Of a stretch of 64,000 nt of DNA, positions 53,147 through 60,755 are shown piece after piece. A program made the position numbers and the translations under genes. This DNA is from Marinobacter guineae (GTDB taxonomy: Bacteria; Pseudomonadota; Gammaproteobacteria; Pseudomonadales; Oleiphilaceae), in NCBI RefSeq assembly GCF_002744735.1, contig NZ_KZ319345.1, positions 1 to 64,000 on the forward strand, read 5' to 3'. The stretch's first letter is position 1; each line of letters begins with the position of its first letter. The notes beneath the pieces are model-generated. The model did not search any database. It saw only the letters and a program-made list of their open reading frames with translations, and was not told where the DNA came from.

Positions 53147-53506
53147 CTATAGCAACGAGTAAATTCTTCTGGCGAATTTCCATGAGAAAATCTGTATTTT
53201 CCCAGCATTAATGTTGGCTGAAGAGATACACGCCAGATAGCCTTTGTCGAATAAGGGGAAAACAGTGACTGAGCCGGATTTTGACCTTATATAGATTTCC
53301 TCAATGTCGTCACAATTCAGTTGAAATAGGATTTTTTCACACACGACTTTCAGTTCAAGGAACAGTGCTGCGAATAAATCCTGATCGTGGGTAGGGCCGT
53401 GTTTCGCAATAACCAGACCATCCGGCGATATAATCATACTGGATTTTATGTCCTTTAAAGCCAGACAAAATTCTTCAAGTTCCTTTTCAATTTCAGCGGT
53501 CGACAA
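53147..53506 (-). CDS. Roadblock/LC7-like protein 1
   Basis: This 119-residue protein has the Roadblock/LC7 strand-helix-strand fold: SSMIISPDGLVIAKHG near residue 22, then a helix and GSVTVFPLFDKGYLACIS. Roadblock proteins bind small Ras-like GTPases (MglB, CvnB) and act as activators or scaffolds. It is the last gene of the seven-gene GTPase operon and lies next to the IS-like repeat. The sequence is more divergent than the other two Roadblock proteins in the operon. Confidence 0.78.
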   Translation of the reverse strand: MSTAEIEKELEEFCLALKDIKSSMIISPDGLVIAKHGPTHDQDLFAALFLELKVVCEKILFQLNCDDIEEIYIRSKSGSVTVFPLFDKGYLACISSANINAGKIQIFSWKFARRIYSLL

Positions 53507-53540
53507 TTTTCATACCTTCCTGTGATTGGCTGTTACCCTC

Positions 53541-54401
53541 TTACTCTTCGCGAAGCGAGTACATGCAGTCGGGACAGTAGAGCGTTCCCAACCGCAACTG
53601 ATAGCGAACGGTTTCACCCTGCGCGATTTCGCTCCCACAGCTATCACAGATGGAACCAATGTCCAGGGTTATTTCGCCAAAACCTGAAACAGGGATTTCC
53701 ATGTCGCCGATTTTTCGATTCCAGGGTTTATCCTTGACAATGTCCGGCCGGAAGCTGTTTTCCAACGCTACCCAGCGCGCCACCAAGTGATCGGGTAGAC
53801 CATGGCGTTTCAGGCAGTCCACCATCAACGCTTCCCGATAGTCGAACAGGTCATTGGAGATCACCATCCAGTGATGGGCGTTTCGCGGTCGGTCGCCGAA
53901 GTACACCTTCTCCCCGGTGAATTTTTTCCGGAGAAACAGGTATTGTTTTTCTTGTGCCCGCTGACGGGTCACGTCATGAAAAAAGGGCGAGAGTCTCTCG
54001 TCGGAAAACGCGGCGGTGTAAAAATCGTCGAGGATGGCTGACAGCACCCGCCCGTTTTCCAGTGCTTCCCACATTTCCGGGTCTGGTGATAAAACGGTGT
54101 TGTTCTGGTGCGTATCAGCCCGTTTGTTGCCACGATCGCGTGTGTTTTTCGGCGCAATAGAGAGACTGTCGATTGGTTTGCAGCAGCATGGCAGGAAAAG
54201 TCCCTGATTGATCTGGTCGTCACTCAGCCCTTTTTGAGATTCCGGAGGGAGCGTTCCTTCCTCTGCAATATGTAAACAGGCGTGGCATGAGCCCTTGCGG
54301 CAGGAAAAAGGAAAATCCACGCCTTGCCGAAGCATTGCGTCAAGGATTGTCTCGCCAGAGTCGCAGTGGTAGCTATTTCCCAGATATTTGATTTTAAACA
54401 T
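53541..54401 (-). CDS. Ferredoxin - truncated globin - zinc-ribbon fusion protein
   Basis: Residues 1-80 form a plant-type 2Fe-2S ferredoxin with C34-x4-C39-x2-C42 and a fourth ligand at C72-C74. Residues 108-230 resemble a truncated haemoglobin: LDDFYTAAFSDERLSPFF (B/C helices) and a His pair H176-H177 in NAHHWMVIS, the likely proximal haem ligand. Residues 250-282 are a zinc ribbon with C252-x2-C255 and C276-x2-C279. A ferredoxin joined to a globin suggests a haem-based redox or gas sensor, or an NO-detoxifying enzyme needing an external reductase. Its place among Roadblock and GTPase genes suggests a sensor. This fusion is unusual to me. Function is inferred. Confidence 0.82.
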   Translation of the reverse strand: MFKIKYLGNSYHCDSGETILDAMLRQGVDFPFSCRKGSCHACLHIAEEGTLPPESQKGLSDDQINQGLFLPCCCKPIDSLSIAPKNTRDRGNKRADTHQNNTVLSPDPEMWEALENGRVLSAILDDFYTAAFSDERLSPFFHDVTRQRAQEKQYLFLRKKFTGEKVYFGDRPRNAHHWMVISNDLFDYREALMVDCLKRHGLPDHLVARWVALENSFRPDIVKDKPWNRKIGDMEIPVSGFGEITLDIGSICDSCGSEIAQGETVRYQLRLGTLYCPDCMYSLREE

Positions 54402-54417
54402 AATAGTTAATCATGGA

Positions 54418-54825
54418 TCAGTAATCGTTACCGATCACCTGGTCAATTTTGGCGGCGGATTTCCGTGCCTCGAGAAAAATTCGGCCGAGATTGACTGTTG
54501 GTTTGGCAGCAACGGCCAGCACTTTATCGCCGCCGGCTTTTACTAGAAGCATCAATCCTTTCGAGCCCTCAATGAGTAGTTGCTTCATCTCGCCACGGGC
54601 GACTTCGTCGGCGGCCCTCTCTGCCAGTGCCAGTAGCGAGGCCGACATCGCTGCAAAGCGGTCCTGATCGGTATCCTTTCCAAGTACGGCGGCAATAATG
54701 TAACCATCGGTGGTCATGGTTGCCGAAGCCTCAATGTCGTTTGAGGAAGCGTTGAGTTCCCTTAAAATTGATCTCGCGGCGCTCGCTTTCGGGTGACTTT
54801 GTCCGGGGTGAGTCAAAGTATTCAT
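54418..54825 (-). CDS. Roadblock/LC7 protein 2
   Basis: A 135-residue MglB/CvnB-type Roadblock protein. The core has SATMTTDGYIIAAVLG and an active-like helix (DQDRFAAMSASLLALAERAAD), then QLLIEGSKGLMLLVKAGGD and VLAVAAKPTVNLGRIF. This is the most canonical Roadblock domain of the operon and the likeliest GTPase-activating or scaffold partner of the small GTPase at 56682. It starts 16 bases upstream of the ferredoxin-globin gene and is probably translated with it. Confidence 0.87.
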   Translation of the reverse strand: MNTLTHPGQSHPKASAARSILRELNASSNDIEASATMTTDGYIIAAVLGKDTDQDRFAAMSASLLALAERAADEVARGEMKQLLIEGSKGLMLLVKAGGDKVLAVAAKPTVNLGRIFLEARKSAAKIDQVIGNDY

Positions 54826-54895
54826 TCGTACTCCCTCTGGGCCATTAAGTTGACGGCATTACTGGGTCGGGGATTAACCCGACCCAGTAGATAGG

Positions 54896-55303
54896 TTACA
54901 GGCTGGCCTCAACTTGTGGGAGGGCCGCACGTGCCTTGGTGAGCACCATACCCAGGTTGGCAGATTTCCGGCAGACAAAAGTTATCACGTGGTCCTGATA
55001 GCTCTTTGTGCGCATGAAAATGTGGATAAGGTTTTCGCTGTTTACAATGATTTCCTGGAAATAATGAAAATCATCCAGCGGCAGACCACGGGCCTTCTTG
55101 AACATGTTCTCGATGCTGACAACGTTGGGTCCCTGGAATAGATCGGCTGTGGCCGCAGCCAGCATTTCCAACACTTCGTCCGGGTGAGAATCTACAGTTT
55201 TAATGCCGAGAAGCATCCCGCTGGTAAGGTCTACGTAACCTCCGGCAAGGCACTCGGGAATGGTGGTAATAGCCTTCTGTAAGGCGTTATCAATGTCGGA
55301 CAT
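54896..55303 (-). CDS. Roadblock/LC7-like protein 3
   Basis: A 135-residue protein with Roadblock-like features: GGYVDLTSGMLLGIKTV as the first strand-turn-strand, a central helix with a short acidic stretch, EIIVNSENLIHIFMR and HVITFVCRKSANLGMVLTKAR. The N-terminal helix (IDNALQKAITTIPEC) is typical of the family. It may heterodimerise with protein 2. Separated by 70 bases from the gene below and 41 from the ABC-phosphatase gene above, all on the minus strand. Confidence 0.78.
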   Translation of the reverse strand: MSDIDNALQKAITTIPECLAGGYVDLTSGMLLGIKTVDSHPDEVLEMLAAATADLFQGPNVVSIENMFKKARGLPLDDFHYFQEIIVNSENLIHIFMRTKSYQDHVITFVCRKSANLGMVLTKARAALPQVEASL

Positions 55304-55344
55304 CGATCGCGTTCCTCTTTATTGTGTTTTTTTTGCAGACGCTC

Positions 55345-56685
55345 TCACGAGGCCTGCGTGGTTGTCGCCCGCTCACTCAGAAACAGGGCAAACTTCTCCA
55401 GAAACTCCACCTGGGCTTCGGATTGCACCCAGCGGGGCTCTATGCGTCGTACTTTTTCCAGCGAGTCCAGAGCGGACATGCCGTCCCAGATCAGGCAACA
55501 GGCCAGTATCGTCCCTGTTCGTCCTAGGCCGGCTCTGCAGTGGACGGCAACCACGCCCCCGTCATTGCAGAGTGCCTGGATTGTTTTGCAAAGTTCTACG
55601 GTCTGCGTGATCGACGGGGCCCCCATGTCTTTGAACGGAGACCAGATGTTTTCGATGCCATGGGCATTCAATGCATCGGTGTCAGGTTCGGTCTCTGTCA
55701 GTGTAACCAGCGTGGTGATTCCAACACGTTTCAGAGCGACGAGGTCATACTCAAGGTCCTGAACGATGCCGGGCCTGGGAGTTCCGGCGAGCTGTCCCTT
55801 TCTGAGCCAGAGGAAACCCCGTGGACCGAAGCTGTCACTCACATACGATCGCGCTGCCTCCGGCAGTGGCGCGGGTGGGGGCGTTCCCGGCGACAGGGTT
55901 TCGGGGTCGGCATCCGGTGCAGCAACGGCGCAGGAGCCACTTCTGACAAAACTCTTACCGGCCTGACTGGTCGGTTGCCTGAGAAATTCGCTGGTTTTTG
56001 CCGTTTCCTGAACAGAGCCTCCTGCGATCAAAACCGTTCGTCCGCCCAGGCGTGCGGCATGGGAAAGGTTGTGCAGCGCGATAAGAATCGAGCGATGCTG
56101 ACTTTCCGCTGCAACGTACCGGAGAAGGCATTCTGCTTCGCGGTCATCCAGTCCGGTCGTTGGTTCGTCGAGCAGGATCAGTCTGGCCCCGGTTGCCGCA
56201 AGCCGCATAGCTGCGAGGTGTCGCTGCTGGGCTAGGCTCAGATGAATGACCGGTTCATTGATTTGCCCAATAAGGTCCTCAAGACCCGCTCTTTCCAACA
56301 GTCGCTTTGCCAGTTTGCGCTGTTGCAAAGGTGACAGGGAGCGTCGTTCCGGAAGATCCTGAACGATGTTGTCCAGAATGCTTGCCATCACCATTCGAGC
56401 GTTTTGCGCCGCGAGAACAGGCCGCTCTCCGGTGTCTACAAGGGGAGCACCAACGTAGTTTGCCTGACCCCAGGTGCGCAGGTTAGGGTTGGGATCGTTA
56501 AAACCTGCAAGCGTTCGGAGTAACGTTGACTTCCCGGTGCCGCTTGGACCCAGTAGTACTGTGATTCCACGATCCGGCACCTCGAGGTCGATGCTGGCCA
56601 GGACCGTTTTCTCCCGGAAAGCCACACCGAAGCCGGTTAGCGAAAGTACTGCGTTATCATCAGCAAACGGGTCGTCGGAATTCAC
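55345..56685 (-). CDS. ABC-type ATPase fused to a dual-specificity protein phosphatase
   Basis: Residues 15-235 form an ABC ATPase: Walker A GPSGTGKST (46-54), a divergent signature HLSLAQQRHL (148-157) and Walker B LILLDEPTTGLD (169-180). No membrane domain is attached or encoded nearby. A low-complexity linker (250-280) leads to a dual-specificity phosphatase domain (about 290-435) with the catalytic motif HCRAGLGRT (C383) and a general-acid candidate D353. The combination of an ABC ATPase with a cysteine phosphatase in one chain is rare. It overlaps the GTPase gene by 4 bases (ATGA), so the two proteins should be made together. It may dephosphorylate a Ser/Thr/Tyr-phosphorylated partner in an ATP-gated manner; this is inferred. 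Confidence 0.85.
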   Translation of the reverse strand: MNSDDPFADDNAVLSLTGFGVAFREKTVLASIDLEVPDRGITVLLGPSGTGKSTLLRTLAGFNDPNPNLRTWGQANYVGAPLVDTGERPVLAAQNARMVMASILDNIVQDLPERRSLSPLQQRKLAKRLLERAGLEDLIGQINEPVIHLSLAQQRHLAAMRLAATGARLILLDEPTTGLDDREAECLLRYVAAESQHRSILIALHNLSHAARLGGRTVLIAGGSVQETAKTSEFLRQPTSQAGKSFVRSGSCAVAAPDADPETLSPGTPPPAPLPEAARSYVSDSFGPRGFLWLRKGQLAGTPRPGIVQDLEYDLVALKRVGITTLVTLTETEPDTDALNAHGIENIWSPFKDMGAPSITQTVELCKTIQALCNDGGVVAVHCRAGLGRTGTILACCLIWDGMSALDSLEKVRRIEPRWVQSEAQVEFLEKFALFLSERATTTQAS

Positions 56686-57215
56686 CGCTTGACTCCCGGG
56701 TCCAGCATAGCTAGAAGCGCCTGCAGCAAGATTGTGATGTCGCTCCGTTCGCGCGCGTCTACCTCGAAGACCGGCGCCCTGATGCCGAGTTCATCGAGCT
56801 TCGTATAAAAGGAGTAAAGGCCGGGGCGATTTTTTACATCCATGCGGGTCACACCCAGAACCATTGAGCTTTTCTTGATAAAGGGCTGGAAAGCCTTGAC
56901 GTAGAATTCGAGGTCCGCCAGTGGATCTTCGGTGGTATTGTCGAGTAACAGAACCAGACCCAGCCCTCCGATTGTCACAATGTCCCACATGAAACTGAAG
57001 CGCTCTTGCCCCGGCGTACCATACAAATGGATCTTCTGGCCGTTCCCTACATCAAGGGTGCCGTAATCCATGGCCACCGTAGTGGTTGCTTTGCGCTTTG
57101 ATACCTCGTCGCTGGCCTTGCTTTCGGTGCTGACGACGTCAATATCACTGATGGCCTGGATTGCCGTGGTTTTTCCTGCGCCGACAGGGCCGGCAAAAAT
57201 GATTTTATGTTCCAC
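56682..57215 (-). CDS. Ras-like small GTPase (MglA/CvnD-type)
   Basis: The 177-residue G domain is complete: G1 GPVGAGKTT, G2 region KATTTVAMD, G3 YGTPGQERF (the Gln equivalent to Ras Q61 is present), G4 TRMD in place of NKxD, and G5-like EVDARER. It belongs to the bacterial GTPases that pair with Roadblock proteins (conservon CvnD, MglA relatives). It is flanked by a winged-helix-like gene 9 bases upstream and the ABC-phosphatase gene with ATGA overlap. It is cytoplasmic, without lipidation or membrane motif. It is expected to be the switch of the operon. Confidence 0.92.
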   Translation of the reverse strand: MEHKIIFAGPVGAGKTTAIQAISDIDVVSTESKASDEVSKRKATTTVAMDYGTLDVGNGQKIHLYGTPGQERFSFMWDIVTIGGLGLVLLLDNTTEDPLADLEFYVKAFQPFIKKSSMVLGVTRMDVKNRPGLYSFYTKLDELGIRAPVFEVDARERSDITILLQALLAMLDPGVKR

Positions 57216-57224
57216 AAATCAGTC

Positions 57225-57863
57225 CTAGCGTCCGGCGAGTTTGGAGAGCAACGAGGTCAGCAGCGTCTGGTTTCGATGAGGGTCGAGGCGTGGTTCTTCG
57301 GCTTTTCGATTAATCGCGCGAGCAAAGCCTGCTGCACGGGCGGCACTGTAAATCTGACACATTTCCCCCATGGGCACTTTTAATAAGCGCGCTGCGAAGT
57401 AAACAGATGTTGGGTGTTTATAAAATAGCGCCAGGATTCTGAATGTGTTGGGTGAAAGGGGCAGTCTCGTGAGGTTCGGCCAGTAATCCAACTGAACGAC
57501 ATCGTTCCAGTGATACCCTTCCATCAGTCTGCCTTCAGAGGTGTAATAGACGGTTCGCCACATCAGTTCGTCGATGTTCCTGCCAATCGCTTTCTTATAG
57601 TCGTTGCTCTCTTCTTCGGACAGGACACGTAGACGGCACTTCGCGGCAGGCAATTGAAGGAGTTCGGGTAAATCCGGCCCTTCAAAAAAATATTCTCCCC
57701 GGCTAGCAAGAAGGATCAGGTCTCCATGAGTTTCCGAAGAAAGGAGAATATTCTGTTTATTTGCGACTGCTCGTCGCAGGCTCGTGATCAGGTAATGATT
57801 GGGATCAAAAAAAACTGCGGTGCCGGCGATGGTCGTATTGTTGGAGAGTGTTCTGGTGTCCAT
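57225..57863 (-). CDS. Hypothetical protein of the GTPase operon, winged-helix-like C-terminus
   Basis: A 212-residue protein, first gene of the operon. The N-terminal 90 residues have strand-rich features including the stretch LLSSETHGDLILLASRGEYF, which could be a small-molecule or protein-binding domain. Residues 135-190 (SPNTFRILALFYKHPTSVYF, AARLLKVPMGEM) resemble a winged helix. It could be the DNA- or protein-binding effector of the GTPase, analogous to the DUF742 partner in conservons, but the family is not recognised. The gap upstream (57864-58392, 529 bases) is A+T-rich with a copy of the IS-end-like repeat and no recognisable gene. Confidence 0.65.
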   Translation of the reverse strand: MDTRTLSNNTTIAGTAVFFDPNHYLITSLRRAVANKQNILLSSETHGDLILLASRGEYFFEGPDLPELLQLPAAKCRLRVLSEEESNDYKKAIGRNIDELMWRTVYYTSEGRLMEGYHWNDVVQLDYWPNLTRLPLSPNTFRILALFYKHPTSVYFAARLLKVPMGEMCQIYSAARAAGFARAINRKAEEPRLDPHRNQTLLTSLLSKLAGR

Positions 57864-58159
57864 TAAATCTCACAGGAAAACATAAGTTTTTTCAGTCGAT
57901 GACTAGTTCAAGTATCCAGTTTGCCTGATGGACAGTTACGACTGTGTCTCGCCCTGTTTGCGGAGTATGTGTCGTCGAGGGACGGTGATCATGCTTCTGA
58001 ATCCTTGTATATTATCTTTGGTTATATACATGACTAAGAGAATAGTAGATGTAGGGGGCGTGTTAAACAAGGGGAAAATGTGTGATTCCTGTACATATAG
58101 GGCTTGCTTGTGTAAAAGCTGCGTAACGGGATGTTGTTCGTCGGTGCAGTATTGTTGTT

Positions 58160-58240
58160 TTGGACTTGCCCCGGTGCAGTAGACACTCCTGGCCTATGAG
58201 CGAGGCGCGAAGGTGCCCATCCCATCACTTACGATTCATG
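58160..58240 (+). mobile_element. IS-end remnant, copy 2
   Basis: The 32-bp sequence 58160-58191 is identical to copy 1 at 53025-53056 and in the same orientation. It is followed by CATCCCAT (58218-58225) and ACTTACGATTCATG, which resemble the ATG-proximal part of copy 1 but on the opposite side of the 32-bp word. Together with copy 1 it brackets the GTPase operon in direct orientation. Upstream, 57864-58159, is A+T-rich without a recognisable gene. Confidence 0.55.
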
Positions 58241-58392
58241 CCCACACTGCCCCATCACTAGGTTTGTTAGCATTCGTGCGTTTGTATTTCTTTCGTTGGA
58301 ATTCTGTAACACTTCACATCAGGCGGAGGCCTGCCAAGCCACTCTGATCTAAGCTTGCAGGAATACGCATTCCACGCCAGAAGCACCGAAAA

Positions 58393-58956
58393 TTGAAAAA
58401 GACTCTCCTCGCAGTACGCTCCTTTGCTTGTCTTGCGGTGCTGGCGCTTTTGCTGACCGGTTGCGCCTTTTCCGGTGGCGGCAGGAGCATGGATGACCCA
58501 ACCAATTCACTTGTTTTCGGATTTATTGATATGGACGACGCGCCAACGGATGTCAGTTACGCGAAGCTGCAGCAAGCTGCTCCCAAAACTGAATCCGGTT
58601 TCTGGACCATGTCTGCCGAGGACGGCATTCTTTACAATCAGTACCTGCCTTCCGGTAGTTTTCAAATGTCGCGATTTGGTGGCCACTCGTTTTGGTGGGG
58701 CGAACATGTCTATGATTTCCCCACTTACGGGCGTAACGAGACTGCGATCCAAATCGAGCAGCCCGGCATTTACTTTGTGGGAGCCTATGCCTACCGGGAT
58801 GCAGAAAGTGGCTTTTTTGAGTTCGGAAAATTCTCGATTGAATTGTTGGACGACCCCACAGAAAAAGCGCTTCTGCTAAAGATACAGGAAATGGACTGGG
58901 TGCGCGCAACCCAATGGCAGGAGCGAATACGTGATCGTCTGCAGGAGCTCAACTGA
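58393..58956 (+). CDS. Lipoprotein of unknown function
   Basis: The 187-residue protein has a classic type II signal peptide with lipobox LLTGC near residue 24. The mature part is beta-rich (SLVFGFIDMDDAPTDVSYAKL), with a GHSFWWGEHVYDF stretch and an acidic C-terminal helix. No named family is recognised. The TTG at 58393 lacks a good ribosome-binding site but gives the signal peptide. The stop overlaps the start of the next gene by one base (TGATG), so they are cotranscribed. Confidence 0.68.
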   Translation: MKKTLLAVRSFACLAVLALLLTGCAFSGGGRSMDDPTNSLVFGFIDMDDAPTDVSYAKLQQAAPKTESGFWTMSAEDGILYNQYLPSGSFQMSRFGGHSFWWGEHVYDFPTYGRNETAIQIEQPGIYFVGAYAYRDAESGFFEFGKFSIELLDDPTEKALLLKIQEMDWVRATQWQERIRDRLQELN

Positions 58957-59593
58957 TGCCCGACAATCGTCGATTCGAGGCGCGTTTCGCTCTGCTGAAT
59001 GTATTAATCGCTGTTTTGACCGGATGCGTTGTACCCTCGTCGTCGATCCAGCAAGTCACAAGCCTCGCCCAATTGAACGGCAACACCATCCTCGTGATCG
59101 GAGAAGTTCAGCTAGTGCCCGCTCTTGCATCGGATGAGCAGCTCTTGGACGACAATTATGAGGAATTTCGCAATACGGCCATCCTCATTGTCGATGAGGA
59201 CTTACGCCAGCCAGAAGACGATCTGACACTCGGCGGATTGCGCCGGAGCATCAGGACCCCTTGGGCGAAACATTCTTCGTGGCTTACGAAAACAGGCCGT
59301 TCGTTAACACCAAATCTTGGCTAGTAATGGATGCCAGAATTCGAATGGTCGCCCCGGACGCCGTTATCCGGCCTGCAAATGCGCCGTTGCATGGCGTATT
59401 CGGCGTCAATGTGCAGCCAGAGGAGCGGGCCGTATATATCGGCACCATACGCTATCACCGCGACGCGTTCTTCAGTACGGTAAAGGTCGAAGTGATGGAT
59501 CAGTTTGCCCAGGCTCAAGAAGCCTTTCAGCACAAGTTTGGCGGTCGATTGAGTTTGCGAAAAGAACTCGCGGTTCTCTTGCACCCCGAGTGA
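58956..59593 (+). pseudogene. Frameshifted second lipoprotein gene
   Basis: The first frame (58956-59324) has a lipobox LIAVLTGC and a beta-rich domain that runs to about residue 95 (LRQPEDDLTLGGL). It then loses homology-like character. From about base 59240 a second frame with the +2 phase (as in DPLGETFFVAYENRPFVNTK and on to 59593) continues with natural composition to LAVLLHPE. The two parts look like one lipoprotein of about 210 residues interrupted by a frameshift between about 59200 and 59260. A sequencing error cannot be excluded, because no homopolymer longer than CCCC occurs there. Confidence 0.6.
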
Positions 59594-59705
59594 GTCTCTA
59601 CCCTCCAGTCTCAGGCATCGAATGCTTCGTTGGTCCCGAGACTTTCCAGGCATACCGTTGCCGACCATAGCTAGGCAGCGAACGTGAAGCGTTGCATGCA
59701 TCTGT

Positions 59706-60167
59706 ATGAGAGAACTAATTGAGTTCGTCGTTAAAGTGTTTTCGGTCTATCTGATCTTTCGCACTCTAGGAACCTATATTCCCCATGCGTTGACGCCCGA
59801 GGTCTTTAACGCGTCGAATTCGTTGCACTTCGGTTACTTCGCGGCGAGTCTGAGCGTGCCCATCGTCGTCGGAATCGTTTTGTGGGTTAAAGCGCCACAC
59901 ATTTCCGAAACCGCTTTTCCCATCAAACGCTCGGGGACTCCAGCGGGTGAGTGCGCAATGATGGCCACCGGTTTGATGTTGCTAGGCGTGGATGTGGCGG
60001 TGCGCTCAGTCAGCGTTGTGCTTAACCAGCTCGGCTCTGGTACGCCGATAAACTATGGCTGGGTTTGCATCCTGTTTCTGTCCGTCGCGGTCGTTTTAGG
60101 CCACAAGGTTATCGTAGAGGGATTACGCAAGGTTTGCACCGAGAGCAACGGTACAAGACTCACGTGA
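59706..60167 (+). CDS. Small membrane protein of unknown function
   Basis: A 153-residue protein with four hydrophobic segments (about residues 7-25, 46-64, 83-100 and 118-136). No recognised motif. It follows the broken lipoprotein by 112 bases and converges on the PilZ gene. The 130-base gap 60168-60297 shows only short dyads (TGGTGACCACCA), no clear terminator. Confidence 0.55.
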   Translation: MRELIEFVVKVFSVYLIFRTLGTYIPHALTPEVFNASNSLHFGYFAASLSVPIVVGIVLWVKAPHISETAFPIKRSGTPAGECAMMATGLMLLGVDVAVRSVSVVLNQLGSGTPINYGWVCILFLSVAVVLGHKVIVEGLRKVCTESNGTRLT

Positions 60168-60297
60168 GTATCCCGCAGTACCCTCCAACTCCCAGGCCTC
60201 ATCTGATACGGAGGATCCTAAACTCGCTCTAGAGTACTGGTGACCACCACGATACTGCGGGCGGGCCTCCCCGGCTCCTCGAAGGGGGCTGACCAGC

Positions 60298-60708
60298 TCA
60301 CGTTGAGTTATGGGTGTCGGCAAGCAGCTCGGAGATATACCGGTCGAGGTCATCAAAACCATTGCCTTCAAACCCCGTGAACTGAATGCCGATCTGAAAT
60401 TCATCCCGGGCGATGCGGCGAACATACACCATCGTACCGTGTGCAACGATAGAAACCGGCTGTGCGGCACCATCCGGCACGGCAAACCGCATCGTCACGG
60501 TATTGCAGTTGCCCGTAGCAGGCGCCTTTTTATCCGGCATGAGTTGTTCAGCGCTCTGCTGGTTACAAGAGATCATCGCGCCGGTGCGTGAGAGGTTGGA
60601 GAGGGAACAGGTCAGGTCGCAGCCGCGCGGCATCTCAATGACCGTGTCCGCGCGAACTTCCACCCGTTGCTGGTTGCGCAGATTTCGTTTGGCGGCCACT
60701 GATTTCAT
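60298..60708 (-). CDS. PilZ-domain protein
   Basis: This 136-residue protein has the PilZ pattern: an RxxxR-like basic N-terminus (RNQQRVEVR), then CSLSNLSRTGAMISC as the DxSxxG-like second motif, and a beta-barrel ending in FQIGIQFTGF. It is a probable c-di-GMP effector. ATG 60708 is used; a TTG at 60759, overlapping the stop of the EAL gene by 2 bases, would add 17 residues and could be the coupled start. It is in the same operon as the GAF-EAL gene, so the phosphodiesterase and an effector are coexpressed. Confidence 0.78.
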   Translation of the reverse strand: MKSVAAKRNLRNQQRVEVRADTVIEMPRGCDLTCSLSNLSRTGAMISCNQQSAEQLMPDKKAPATGNCNTVTMRFAVPDGAAQPVSIVAHGTMVYVRRIARDEFQIGIQFTGFEGNGFDDLDRYISELLADTHNST

Positions 60709-60755
60709 GTTTAACACTCTTACGTCCTTGATAGCATTTAAGGCGTCGTTCCGTA

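Noticed and set aside
52420-53208. Long minus-strand frame opposite the HD-GYP gene
   Set aside because: Most of it is the antisense of a clearly coding HD-GYP gene. Only the terminal part near 53025 has a transposase-like start and is annotated as an IS remnant.
57928-58182. Plus-strand frame in the A+T-rich gap before the lipoprotein gene
   Set aside because: Many cysteines arise from TGT-rich sequence. It runs into the IS-end repeat and shows no protein-like pattern.
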